A stretch of DNA of 64,000 nucleotides from Paralteromonas sediminis (GCF_003820355.1 NZ_RPOK01000003.1:413686-477685); one strand, 5' to 3'; shown: positions 9,445 through 18,194, numbered from the stretch's first letter. Notes: generated by a model not told the origin, from the letters alone. Translations and numbers: made by a program.

Positions 9445-10725
9445 ATGAGGAAGTTTTTCGCAGTCACGTTTTTGTCGGTTTTTATGGTAGGTTGTAGCTC
9501 GGTTTCTCCCTTCTATGAGTTTTATGCTCACCGACATGTTGTACCGATGCTGGGCAAGGATTACGTTGAGATCCCTGATGACGAACCGCAAGTACAGCAC
9601 CTAAGTGTAAAGTCGTACTCGGGAGCAGCTGAGACTGCTTTAGCCATGCTTGCGACCCATCGCAGTAACATCAACAGTCCCGGCATTTCCGCAGCGGTAG
9701 CTATAGACGGACAACTGGTCTGGGCTGGCGCTTCCGGCTGGGCAGATATTGCTCAAGACAAACCCATGAGCACCCGCTCTCTATTTCGGATTGGCAGCAC
9801 TTCCAAAGCGCTAAATGCAAGTTTGTTGGCCCGCATGGTTGATGCGGGAAGCATCGACCTGGATACCCCAATCTCAGATTACCAAATTGGGAAACTCAAT
9901 CCTGCCTGGCAGAATATCACCCCTCGCCATCTGGCATCACATACCGCAGGCATTCCCCATTACAATCAAAATGATGACTGGCGAGGCATGGTGCGTATCA
10001 TCAGTCTCGATACTCATTACGAGAATGTTGCTGATAGTGTCTCGCTATTCGATTCCAGCGAGACCTTGTTTGCACCGGGCGAAAATTTCGAATATTCCAG
10101 TTTAGGCACAGTATTGCTCAGCGCAGTAATGCAAGAAGCAGCAAACAAACCCTATCAACAGCTAATGCAAACACAAGTGTTAAACCCTTTGGATTTGCAA
10201 TACACATTACCTGAGCCGTCCGTTGAACTCCGCGAAACTCAAACTCCTGACCTGGTAACATTCTATTGGCACCCGGATTATGATGAAAGACGAGTAGCTG
10301 AATGGCGTGAAGTCGATCTCAGCCATCGTCTGGCAGGTGGCGGGTTTATCTCCACTTCATCGGACTTAGTTAGGTTGGGTATTGGTTTTAATTCTTCAGA
10401 GTTTATAAGCCCCCGAACACGCGAACAGTTCTGGACGCCGCAAGCGTTAAATAATGGCGAAGTAAATGAACAAAATTATGCACTGGGTTGGCGAGTGAGA
10501 GAATCTGACTTCGGCAAAGACATTGGTACACTATTTCACGCCAATCACGGAGGTGTTTCACGAGGCGCACAGAGTTGGTTGATGGTTATTCCACAATACA
10601 ACATGGCAGTTGCTGTGAATATCAATGCCAAAACAGACGACTTTTGGGAATTTGCCAAAGTGTCTTACGACCTAGTTAAACTATTTTTGCGACATCGTAA
10701 TAAGCTCATGAATGAGATGGAGTGA
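9445..10725 (+). CDS. Serine hydrolase lipoprotein (beta-lactamase class C / PBP4-like fold)
   Basis: This 426-residue protein has a lipoprotein signal peptide with the lipobox VGCSS (Cys17). The fold signatures are IGSTSKALN (the S-x-x-K nucleophile motif), YSS in place of the usual Y-x-N, and HGGVSRG near the C-terminus in place of the K/H-T-G triad. The family includes D-aminopeptidases, esterases and penicillin-binding proteins; the substrate is unknown. The ATG is preceded by TTTTTGGAGTT. It follows the AraC-type regulator and ends one base before an IS66 relic, so its 3' border coincides with an old rearrangement point, although the domain appears complete. Confidence 0.88.
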   Translation: MRKFFAVTFLSVFMVGCSSVSPFYEFYAHRHVVPMLGKDYVEIPDDEPQVQHLSVKSYSGAAETALAMLATHRSNINSPGISAAVAIDGQLVWAGASGWADIAQDKPMSTRSLFRIGSTSKALNASLLARMVDAGSIDLDTPISDYQIGKLNPAWQNITPRHLASHTAGIPHYNQNDDWRGMVRIISLDTHYENVADSVSLFDSSETLFAPGENFEYSSLGTVLLSAVMQEAANKPYQQLMQTQVLNPLDLQYTLPEPSVELRETQTPDLVTFYWHPDYDERRVAEWREVDLSHRLAGGGFISTSSDLVRLGIGFNSSEFISPRTREQFWTPQALNNGEVNEQNYALGWRVRESDFGKDIGTLFHANHGGVSRGAQSWLMVIPQYNMAVAVNINAKTDDFWEFAKVSYDLVKLFLRHRNKLMNEME

Positions 10726-10908
10726 TTCTGTCTGATGCTTTGCTACTGCCTTAATCAATGGCACAAACTGATCCGCTATGCCGATGATGGCAATCTTGCT
10801 ATTGATTACAACCGGGCAGAGCGTGTCATCAACCCCTTCGTTATAGGCAGAAAACATTGGCTGTTCAACAACGCAAAAAGTGGCGTTAATGCCAGTGCGG
10901 TTTTTTAA
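10726..10908 (+). pseudogene. IS66-family transposase C-terminal remnant
   Basis: A 60-codon open stretch without start encodes CLNQWHKLIRYADDG, then AIDYNRAERVINPFVIGRKH, WLFNNAKSGVNASAVF and a stop. This is the C-terminal part of the IS66 TnpC transposase, including the N-R-A-E-R segment with the catalytic Glu. The usual tail after ASAVLYSL is missing, as are the rest of tnpC and tnpA/tnpB. It is a dead fragment in the gap between the serine hydrolase and the S33 hydrolase and marks past insertion-sequence activity. Confidence 0.85.
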
Positions 10909-11048
10909 AGCATCACCTGAAAAAGTTAAAGACCTGTCGACCTGAAATGTTAAATCGAGCAAGGTGTAACTGTTACTGACGAAAGAGCAGACTGTTGAGG
11001 GGGGCAGAAGCTTTTTGGCTTCATTGAACTAATTAAGGACTATTCACA

Positions 11049-12500
11049 TTGACACAATTAATTGTAAAACCTTTCGCTTATTTGTTGTATTTATCTCTGT
11101 TTAGCATTTGTTCAAACGCAAACGCAAATTCATCATCGGTGTTCGCTATGTGTGAGGACAACCAGCAACACCCGGAGCTTCAACATTCGTTGTGCACGAC
11201 AATAGATGTACCTCTTAATCATTTGGAGGCCGATAATCAGGCATCCATTGAGTTATTTGTACGCAAATTTCCTGCGCGTAAAACACGGCAAGGAAGCATT
11301 TGGCTGATTGCTGGCGGTCCAGGTGAATCAGGCGCGTCCTTTTATAGCAATATCGACGTATTTCAACGTACTTTTCCTACTCTCGATATTTTGATACCAG
11401 ACCACCGGGGGACAGGCTTTTCTTCGAGTATATGTCCTGAAGAATCCAGTGATTCTTTAGGTGGGAAAGCGCTGGTTGGTGAAGAATGGGGAAGTTGCTT
11501 TGGCCATATGTTTGCAAATCAGTCATATGTGCAGTCTTTCACTATTAGTAACGCAGCAAAAGATTTAGCCTTGCTGATTAATACGATGAATGAGCGCGGA
11601 AAAACCTATATTTACGGTGTGTCCTACGGTACTCAGCTGATATTAAGACTGTTGCAATTTTCACAAGGACAGATTGACGGAGTTATCCTGGATTCCTTGG
11701 TGCCGCTGCAAAACGATACGACTTATGAATTAAGTCAACGCTCTTTTATTGTTAATGATATCGGTAACCAACTGCTGAAGAGTTGCGACAGCGATCCTCT
11801 TTGTAAGACAGATAAGCCAATCGGGCAGATTTTGTCAGAACTTTTAAATGCCAGGCCTATGTTGTCTGACTATGCTGACGGTTTGCAATCAGCCCCCCTA
11901 TCTAATGTACTGGGTTCTCTGTTAGATGTGCCGCATTTAAGAACGCGAATTTCTCCGCTGGTGAAAGGGCTTGCTAACAACGATGTGTCGCTACTTAAGC
12001 AAACCCTTGATGATTTACAACAGTTCTACAGCAAGTTTGATAAAGGATATAAAAATTTTGGTAGCTCTATCCCGCTGGTACAGGTGATATCTTCATCTGA
12101 AAACAATTTGCGCACTGATTTAAGCAAAGAGGCTGTGACCGAAGAAGAAAAACCATTGCTCTTTACCAGTCCGTTACCAAAACTACTGGCAGGAAACAGT
12201 ATGCCTACTTATCAACGAGACATCTACTTTGCGAAACTACCGACCAATATCCCCCCGACACTGGTGTTGCACGGCACCTTGGGTCCTAAAACACATGTTA
12301 AAGGTGCAATTAAACATGTTGAACAGCTCAAGCCGTCGGGTGACATTCGCATGGTGCAGATTGTTAATGCGCCGCATTACATTGGCTTGGTTGCGCCTAA
12401 TTGTTTTTGGACTTTAGCGAGCAAGTTTGTCAAACAACAGGCACTAGAAACAAAGTGTCGCGAAGATAGCTTGAATCTGCACCTAGCATCAAGACAATAG
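11049..12500 (+). CDS. Secreted alpha/beta hydrolase, S33 / TAP-like peptidase family
   Basis: The 483-residue protein has a signal peptide (cut near SNANA) and an alpha/beta-hydrolase core: oxyanion-hole region IAGGPGESGAS, DHRGTGFSS, the nucleophile elbow YGVSYGTQ, and a late His in VNAPHYIGL. This matches the proline-iminopeptidase/tripeptidyl-aminopeptidase (S33, TAP C-terminal) group. The start is TTG at 11049, supported by AAGGA nine bases upstream; no in-frame ATG precedes the signal peptide. It probably cleaves small peptides or esters in the periplasm. Flanking DNA holds an IS66 relic upstream and decayed sequence downstream. Confidence 0.87.
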   Translation: MTQLIVKPFAYLLYLSLFSICSNANANSSSVFAMCEDNQQHPELQHSLCTTIDVPLNHLEADNQASIELFVRKFPARKTRQGSIWLIAGGPGESGASFYSNIDVFQRTFPTLDILIPDHRGTGFSSSICPEESSDSLGGKALVGEEWGSCFGHMFANQSYVQSFTISNAAKDLALLINTMNERGKTYIYGVSYGTQLILRLLQFSQGQIDGVILDSLVPLQNDTTYELSQRSFIVNDIGNQLLKSCDSDPLCKTDKPIGQILSELLNARPMLSDYADGLQSAPLSNVLGSLLDVPHLRTRISPLVKGLANNDVSLLKQTLDDLQQFYSKFDKGYKNFGSSIPLVQVISSSENNLRTDLSKEAVTEEEKPLLFTSPLPKLLAGNSMPTYQRDIYFAKLPTNIPPTLVLHGTLGPKTHVKGAIKHVEQLKPSGDIRMVQIVNAPHYIGLVAPNCFWTLASKFVKQQALETKCREDSLNLHLASRQ

Positions 12501-12720
12501 TGCCTTGGGTATCTAGCCGCCATGCAGGCAAGCGAGCTTCATAATTAGGCCGTGCTCAGCTCCGCTAATATGGTGGCTAATATTTTTGCCGACATTAAAA
12601 GTAGCTCAACCCTTATTTCTGGTATTTTTGCCATTGCAGAATGCCAAAATTAAACGTTGCTCAGAACCAAAACCGGAGTGTATTCAGAATAAGATTGTTT
12701 CAGAGCAATCGTCGGTGTGT
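12501..12720. other. Non-coding gap with no recognisable gene
   Basis: The interval contains only a 27-codon open stretch starting ATGGTGGCTAAT near 12570, with no Shine-Dalgarno sequence and no family features. I see no terminator hairpin with T-run after the S33 hydrolase. Together with the truncated gene that follows, it looks like degraded accessory DNA. Confidence 0.5.
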
Positions 12721-13080
12721 CTATTTTTTAAAAACAGTTTTGAATAACCACCCTATGTATATGACCATAATGATGGCGAAAACATCAATCAGATAACCTT
12801 GGCCGTTTGCAAAATCTCCAATGGGCAAGGAGAAAGTAATGGGAGCAATATGTAGGAGCATTGCTCCCTCGCCCACACGTCTTACGCTCATAAAAATAAA
12901 CAATACCAAAGAGACAGCTATTGCAGTTTTTTTCCTCAGCCACAATCCATAACCGCACAAGGAAGGCATGATAACAAAAAGCATCAGGTAGTTTGCAAAC
13001 ACCAACTTGCTTTCAAATTCCAGGTCAGTCGTAATTGCAAAACCGATAAACGCATAGAGTATAAGAATAATGCTGGCCGG
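12721..13080 (-). pseudogene. 5'-truncated small membrane protein gene
   Basis: The minus-strand frame is open for 119 codons from just after a TGA at 13083-13081, with no ATG near its upstream end; the first possible start is TTG at 13005. The translation is continuous membrane protein from the very first codons: a helix in ILILYAFIGFAITTDL, then three more helices, including ANYLMLFVIMPSLCGYGLW and GYLIDVFAIIMVIYIGW, and a basic tail KTVFKK. Because a helix runs up to the stop codon, the gene seems to have lost its 5' end at about 13083. A short functional version from 13005 (94 residues) cannot be excluded. The family is not recognised. Confidence 0.5.
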
Positions 13081-13134
13081 TCACGAGTTTAAACTTCACT
13101 TGACTTACTGGTGCTGTTTACGGGGGAAAGGTCA

Positions 13135-13166
13135 CTGAAAAACTGAAAGTCTGAAAAGCTGAAATC
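13135..13166 (+). repeat. Four tandem 8-bp units CTGAAANN
   Basis: CTGAAAAA, CTGAAAGT, CTGAAAAG and CTGAAATC follow each other exactly in register, with a fifth partial unit CTGACGAC. It lies in non-coding DNA between the truncated membrane gene and the MerR-methyltransferase gene. Confidence 0.7.
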
Positions 13167-13257
13167 CTGACGACACTCAGAGACAAAGTGTTACCGACCG
13201 AATTAGAGACAGACTCTATGATTTTGGAGTGCTACTTTGTGCCATTTGCAGATCGTC

Positions 13258-13277
13258 ACACCTGCGAAGGCAGGTGT
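13258..13277. repeat. REP-like palindrome ACACCTGC-GAAG-GCAGGTGT
   Basis: A perfect 8-bp inverted repeat with a GAAG tetraloop sits in the context ATCGTC...CTCA. The layout (CGTCA, stem, GCGAAGGC-type loop, stem) resembles the dispersed REP-like elements with stems around GCGAAGGC found in many proteobacterial genomes. Only one copy was noticed here. There is no T-run, so it is not a typical terminator. Confidence 0.5.
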
Positions 13278-13420
13278 CTCATATGTACGTAAAGCGGAAG
13301 TTGGCAATAAGGTAGGTCAGGTTCCGTATTGAGCGATCAGGAGACGTTCATGCTATATCTTCTTCGCTCGTGATCTTCTTTAAAGGAAATACCTTTTACC
13401 TCAAAATATAAAATCACGCC

Positions 13421-13451
13421 TTGACCTGTCTACTGCTTTATAGTTTACATT
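13421..13451 (+). promoter_or_regulatory. MerR-type promoter with 19-bp spacer
   Basis: TTGACC (13421-13426) and TACATT (13446-13451) are separated by exactly 19 bases instead of the usual 17. Overlong spacers are the known hallmark of promoters activated by MerR-family proteins, which twist the DNA to realign the two boxes. The site is about 20 bases before the MerR-methyltransferase start, so it suggests autoregulation. The dyad within the spacer is weak. Confidence 0.5.
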
Positions 13452-13471
13452 AAATATCGCATTTTAAATGC

Positions 13472-14653
13472 ATGGGGTTTTATGTGTATCGTATCTCTGA
13501 GCTGGCTTCATTAGTCGGTTTATCAAGAACAGCTTTGCTTTATTACGAAAAGATTAATTTAATCAATGGAAAAAGGTTGGAAAATGGATATCGGGTATAT
13601 AGCGATAGAGATGTGCAACGAATCCGATTGATTCAGCAATTACAAAGCGCTGGACTTACTTTAGCTGAATGCCAATCATGTATTGAAAGTAAGTTAGATA
13701 AATCTGTACTTCGCTTGCGATATGACGAGCTTGAAAATGAGATTAAGCAAAAGGAAAAATCTTTAGCTTTGTTGTCTTCAATCTTAGGTAATCGATCAAG
13801 TAAACCGTGGCATGAAACGCTAAGTGAAATAGCGCCTGATGCACATATAGACTGGTTAAAAATTCAAGGGTTTGATGAAAAGCAAGCCCTCAGACTGAAT
13901 TGGTTATCAAAAGATATGAACGAACATGATAATTATATGCAAGACTTTATGAAGGTTTTCGAAACGCTTGAGTCTTGGGGGCCTAACAGCGAATATGACA
14001 CTACCAAAGCGTTTAAGTTGCTCAACCAGAACCCTAAAAGAATTTTGGAAGTTGGTTGTGGTAAAGGTAACTCGACCATAGTTATTGCCAAGCTATCGAA
14101 TGCTGAAATTGTTGCAACAGATAATGAGGAATTAGCCTTAGATAAGTTGGAACGCAAGTTGAAGCTATATAACTTGAATAACAGAGTTAAAACAAAGTGC
14201 GTCAGTATGACGGAACTAAATTTTGGTACAGATAAATTTGATGTTATCTGGGCGGAAGCATCGGCATACATAATGGGAATTGAGAAGGCACTCTCCAAAT
14301 GGAAACCTTTATTAAAAGATGGTGGTGTGCTTGTATTTAGTGACTTAGTTTGGTTGACAAACAAGCCTAGTAAGAAGTCTATCAACCACTGGAAAAGTGA
14401 CTATCCCGACATACAGACTGTTGAAACTCGTAAATCACAAATTGAAAAAGCTGGTTATGAACTTGAACACACATTTACTGTTTCAGAACAAGCATGGAAA
14501 GACTATTACGAGCCACTTCAAGAGCGATTAAATGAGGTAACACGTATGATGGGAAATTCACAGGCTGTAAGTGACATCCAACATGAAGTAAACCTTTATA
14601 AGTCTCATTTAGGTGAGTTTGGTTATCAGTTTTTTATTGCTAAAAAGCTTTAA
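13472..14653 (+). CDS. MerR-family regulator fused to a SAM-dependent methyltransferase
   Basis: In this 393-residue protein residues 5-75 are a MerR winged helix-turn-helix (RISELASLVGLSRTALLYYE, ENGYRVYSDRDVQR). A helical linker with coiled-coil character (about 80-105) follows, then a class I methyltransferase domain with motif I ILEVGCGKGN (191-200), the acidic ribose-binding region ATDNEE (215-220) and DKFDVIWAEAS. The effector-binding half of an ordinary MerR protein is thus replaced by an enzyme. GTG at 13484, giving MYRISELA after a GGGG stretch, is an alternative start that would suit a MerR N-terminus. A 19-bp-spacer promoter just upstream points to self-control. The methylated substrate is unknown; a toxic small molecule that it both senses and modifies is one possibility. 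Confidence 0.88.
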   Translation: MGFYVYRISELASLVGLSRTALLYYEKINLINGKRLENGYRVYSDRDVQRIRLIQQLQSAGLTLAECQSCIESKLDKSVLRLRYDELENEIKQKEKSLALLSSILGNRSSKPWHETLSEIAPDAHIDWLKIQGFDEKQALRLNWLSKDMNEHDNYMQDFMKVFETLESWGPNSEYDTTKAFKLLNQNPKRILEVGCGKGNSTIVIAKLSNAEIVATDNEELALDKLERKLKLYNLNNRVKTKCVSMTELNFGTDKFDVIWAEASAYIMGIEKALSKWKPLLKDGGVLVFSDLVWLTNKPSKKSINHWKSDYPDIQTVETRKSQIEKAGYELEHTFTVSEQAWKDYYEPLQERLNEVTRMMGNSQAVSDIQHEVNLYKSHLGEFGYQFFIAKKL

Positions 14654-14672
14654 TTTAAATTATGCAATGGGT

Positions 14673-14699
14673 GGTTGCTTAGTCAATAGGTAAGCAACC
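14673..14699 (+). terminator. Hairpin after the MerR-methyltransferase gene
   Basis: GGTTGCTTA (14673-14681) and TAAGCAACC (14691-14699) form a perfect 9-bp stem with a 9-base loop, 20 bases past the stop codon. No proper T-run follows (TAACTGCAATTATT), so termination is plausible but not certain. Confidence 0.4.
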
Positions 14700-14889
14700 T
14701 AACTGCAATTATTCGAACATCTCTAAATGGCGCAAACCTGAAGTAGCGAAGCAGAAAGTAAAATGTCCGCTCCTTGTCTTCAGCAGATCTGGTGACGATC
14801 CGCTACTCGCTCTAAGCCTACCAATACCTGCCATATTCCAATGACCGCTAACTGCCATTTTTCGCAAAAAAGCAACGCGAAAATAGGTA

Positions 14890-15327
14890 TCAGCTAGCGG
14901 GAAGGGTATTCAAATCAGCTTGTTCCGAGAAATATGTTGATAATTCAGTCGAAAGCTTCCATAGGTCGCCTGTATCGACAAAACACATATCAGCCATTTC
15001 AATTGTCATTAGTGTATTCTCAACTAATGGCGTGTCGAAAATCAGGTGTATACGTATCAAGCTTATCGAAAAGTCTCCCCAGCTTTTTCCTCTAGTAAAA
15101 TAGAGCTGGGTTTTTGTTGCATATTTGAATGTAAAACCAAAGCTTTCAAGCATACTCTCTAATTCATCAACAGGTTTGCTACTTGAGGTAACCTTTGTCC
15201 CTAGCGGAACGCGAACGACATATTTTGGAAGCCATTTAACCAAAGGTTTCTTTGGCTCTAAGGGTCCCGCTTTTCTCTTTTTATAAAAGTAGCGAAAAAT
15301 TGATATTAAAATTCCATCTGGCTCCAA
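14890..15327 (-). CDS. Hypothetical protein, 145 residues
   Basis: I do not recognise this protein. It starts MEPDGILISIFRYFYKKRKA, has a basic, proline-rich segment near residues 15-40, and then an alternating hydrophobic/charged pattern (TQLYFTRGKSWGDFSISLIR) typical of a small alpha/beta soluble domain. It has no signal peptide or membrane helix. It shares strand with the CPBP protease gene upstream, about 100 bases away, so the two might be transcribed together. It lies in the accessory stretch after glmS. Confidence 0.55.
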   Translation of the reverse strand: MEPDGILISIFRYFYKKRKAGPLEPKKPLVKWLPKYVVRVPLGTKVTSSSKPVDELESMLESFGFTFKYATKTQLYFTRGKSWGDFSISLIRIHLIFDTPLVENTLMTIEMADMCFVDTGDLWKLSTELSTYFSEQADLNTLPAS

Positions 15328-15427
15328 ACTACACTCCTGAGATACTGCTTACGTTTGACTGTAGAACTGCTCTGAGAGGCGAGACTAGCACAGCTTTATT
15401 GACGCCGAATACTCTTCACAGCCTTCC

Positions 15428-16153
15428 TTATAAAATATAATTCGCGGTATTTGCCCAAGAATGCAGCAATATTGGCAACAGCAAACTGCCCGTGGCTACT
15501 CGCACGTATACCCAAAGCATTCCGTAAAACAATGAAATGATGTTTAACCAATTTACTGTAACCGTCCAATCGGCTGACACACCCACAATATGGGTAGCAT
15601 AAAACATCAAAATCGAAATAATGACGGCTATTCCAAATGGAGCGCCTACCAAAGTAAAAGAAGGTTTAAAAGCGCGTGTTAACATCAGTAGCATTACGCC
15701 CCTATAGAGAAGTTCTTCGTCTATGCTTGGCATAGTCATTTGATAAAGCCAATCGGCAGTGGGTGCTGATTGAGTACCAGGAAAGTACCAGTACATAAAC
15801 ATGGCTGTTGCAATGAAGGTAAACGCGGCAACGGTATAACCCGCTTTCACTGCCGGGCCATTTTGTTTTAGTGTCCAACCAAACGCTGCTGCGTTCCCTT
15901 TACAAACAAGTAAACCAATGACCAACACAAAGACTGAGCCAAGTATTTTTCCTTCCCAATTATAGCGACCGGGAAGTAGGTCAATAATTAATGGGTGCAT
16001 TGCAGCAAAGGTTATGAACTTATGAGCAGCATAAGTGAGTACTGCCAGGCCGATCCACTTCCAATCAACCTTGCCGCGGGAAACTATGGCGCCGAGTCCA
16101 CAAAAAGCAAATAAAATCAGGCTTTCAATTATCACTGGATTTACGTTAATCAT
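15428..16153 (-). CDS. CPBP-family intramembrane metalloprotease
   Basis: The 241-residue protein has about seven predicted membrane helices and the three CPBP/Abi motifs: EELLYRG (E-E-x-x-x-R), FYATHIV with a zinc-ligand His, and LLHSWANTANY (H-x-x-x-N) near the C-terminus. Members are Rce1-like intramembrane proteases; bacterial ones are linked to bacteriocin immunity or regulated proteolysis, and the target here is unknown. All proposed catalytic residues are present, so it should be active. It is transcribed away from the gamma-glutamyltransferase gene across a 232-base gap. Confidence 0.88.
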   Translation of the reverse strand: MINVNPVIIESLILFAFCGLGAIVSRGKVDWKWIGLAVLTYAAHKFITFAAMHPLIIDLLPGRYNWEGKILGSVFVLVIGLLVCKGNAAAFGWTLKQNGPAVKAGYTVAAFTFIATAMFMYWYFPGTQSAPTADWLYQMTMPSIDEELLYRGVMLLMLTRAFKPSFTLVGAPFGIAVIISILMFYATHIVGVSADWTVTVNWLNIISLFYGMLWVYVRVATGSLLLPILLHSWANTANYIL

Positions 16154-16385
16154 GCGTGTCTCTGAAATAGGGTGGTAAACAACGGATCAGACAATAATAG
16201 AAAAACATCAATAATTCACCTGAAATACCACGCAGATTTAGCGGTAAAAGTGACTTTCTGAGCCACATGAAAACCGTGATTAGCAGACATTTAGTGCGTA
16301 GTTTGTTAGCCTGAATCTAAACGTCAGTTTTACTTCAAGCCTGCTGCTCGCTCCGCGTTGCGTTCGGCTTGGGGAAGGTCAATAG

Positions 16386-18152
16386 ATGAACAAAAAGAGT
16401 CAATTCATGCCCAGAAGCACTAGAACGGCGATACTTATCGCGACCATTTTTTCCCTGCTACCACTGTCGCTTTTTGCGCAAAATCAAGACAACGACAACT
16501 CAGCAATCATTCGATATGACGCTATCCATCATCCTGTCATTGGCAAACAAGGCATGGTCTCGAGCCAGCGCATGCTATCCAGTCAAATTGGCGCGGAAAT
16601 ACTCTCTAAAGGCGGCAATGCAGTGGATGCAGCCGTTGCAACTGGTATATCACTGGCGGTTACCTTACCCAGAGCAGGCAACTTGGGAGGTGGCGGCTTT
16701 ATGCTGGTACACCTGGCTGAAACAGGTGAAACCATCGCGATTGACTACAGAGAAATGGCACCTCGTGCCGCTTCCCGCGATATGTTTCTGGATGATGAGG
16801 GTAATGTAGACAATCAAAAGGCGAGGTTCAGCTATTTGTCGTCAGGCGTGCCGGGCACGGTAGCAGGGCTTGCTTATGCGTTGGAAAAGTATGGCACCAT
16901 GAGCTGGGAAGACGTAGTAAAGCCTGCGATAAGGTTAGCGGAAGAGGGCATTCTGGTTTCTTATGATCTAGCAGATAACTTAAAGAAAAGACGAGGGCGA
17001 CTTACCGCTTACCCAGCTACCGCTGACATCTTTTATAAAGAAGACGGTTCAAACTATGAAGTGGGTGAAACATTTGTTCAGTCTGATCTGGCAAATACGC
17101 TGAAGCGCCTTGCTAAGTATGGCCCAAAAGAATTTTACACAGGTAAAACTGCTGAGCTTATTGCAAACGATATGAAAGCGAAGGGAGGCCTTATCACCTT
17201 GGACGATCTCGCTAACTATAAGGTCGCAGAACGAGAAGTAGTTAGCACTCACTATCGAGGTTATCACATCGTTTCTATGCCTCCCACTAGCTCAGGCGGC
17301 GTTCACATCGCACAAATGCTGAACATGTTGGAGCATTATCCCATTAAAGAAAACGGATTTGGCAGTGCTAGAAATATCCATTTAATGACAGAAGTGATGA
17401 AGCTGGCATATGCCGATAGAAGCGAATATTTGGGCGACCCCGATCACTTTGATGTTCCCATTAAAGGGTTAACCGATAAAGCGTATGCAAAGAAATTAAC
17501 CAACAAGATCAGTGTTGATAAAGCAACACCATCAAGCCAAATTAAACCGGGAAATCCAGCGCCGTATGAAAGTCCAGACACGACGCATTTCTCTGTAATG
17601 GATAAGTTTGGTAACGCCGTGTCGAACACCTACACACTCAACTTTTCATACGGTTCAGGAGTCGTCATCCCTGGCACCGGCATATTGATGAACAATGAAA
17701 TGGATGATTTTTCTTCCAAACCAGGAGTTCCAAATGGCTTTGGATTGATTGGTGGAGAAGCCAACGCGATTCAGCCAACTAAACGCCCACTTAGCTCAAT
17801 GACGCCAACTATGATATTGAAAGACAATAAGCCTTATGTTGTCTTAGGAAGCCCTGGCGGTAGCCGAATCATCACAACGGTGCTACAGACCGTAGTGAAC
17901 ATCATAGACCATGATATGGGTATTGCGCAGGCGATACATGCACCAAGAATCCACCATCAATGGCTACCCGATCGGCTCGAAATGGAGCCTGGGTTTAGCC
18001 CTGACACCTTGAAGATACTGGAGTCTTATGGCCAGTCAATTAAGATGTCATCTACCATGGGCAGTGTGCAAGCGATCATGTATCACAACGGCTACTTTTA
18101 CGGTGTGTCTGATCCGAGAAGACCGGGAGCCGGTACCGTACCGGCTAAATAA
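16386..18152 (+). CDS. ggt: Gamma-glutamyltransferase
   Basis: This 588-residue periplasmic enzyme cleaves glutathione and other gamma-glutamyl compounds and transfers the glutamyl group. It has a signal peptide (LIATIFSLLPLSLFA) and the conserved GGNAVDAAVATG and NLGGGGFMLVH regions of the large subunit. The autoprocessing site is DTTHFSVMD, whose Thr becomes the N-terminal nucleophile of the small subunit, followed by PTSSGGVH-type and SPGGSRI substrate-binding motifs. The ATG follows GGAAGG by eight bases. A MipA/OmpV gene follows after about 40 bases, in the same direction, and the TonB receptor-phytase pair comes next, so this may be a scavenging locus for organic nutrients. Confidence 0.95.
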   Translation: MNKKSQFMPRSTRTAILIATIFSLLPLSLFAQNQDNDNSAIIRYDAIHHPVIGKQGMVSSQRMLSSQIGAEILSKGGNAVDAAVATGISLAVTLPRAGNLGGGGFMLVHLAETGETIAIDYREMAPRAASRDMFLDDEGNVDNQKARFSYLSSGVPGTVAGLAYALEKYGTMSWEDVVKPAIRLAEEGILVSYDLADNLKKRRGRLTAYPATADIFYKEDGSNYEVGETFVQSDLANTLKRLAKYGPKEFYTGKTAELIANDMKAKGGLITLDDLANYKVAEREVVSTHYRGYHIVSMPPTSSGGVHIAQMLNMLEHYPIKENGFGSARNIHLMTEVMKLAYADRSEYLGDPDHFDVPIKGLTDKAYAKKLTNKISVDKATPSSQIKPGNPAPYESPDTTHFSVMDKFGNAVSNTYTLNFSYGSGVVIPGTGILMNNEMDDFSSKPGVPNGFGLIGGEANAIQPTKRPLSSMTPTMILKDNKPYVVLGSPGGSRIITTVLQTVVNIIDHDMGIAQAIHAPRIHHQWLPDRLEMEPGFSPDTLKILESYGQSIKMSSTMGSVQAIMYHNGYFYGVSDPRRPGAGTVPAK

Positions 18153-18194
18153 TGAGCCACAGCTCACTACAATAATGAATACAAGGGAATGAAG

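Noticed and set aside
14673-14860. Integron attC site (ACCTAAC core)
   Set aside because: No matching GTTRRRY partner within 60-130 bases, and no integron cassette structure around it.
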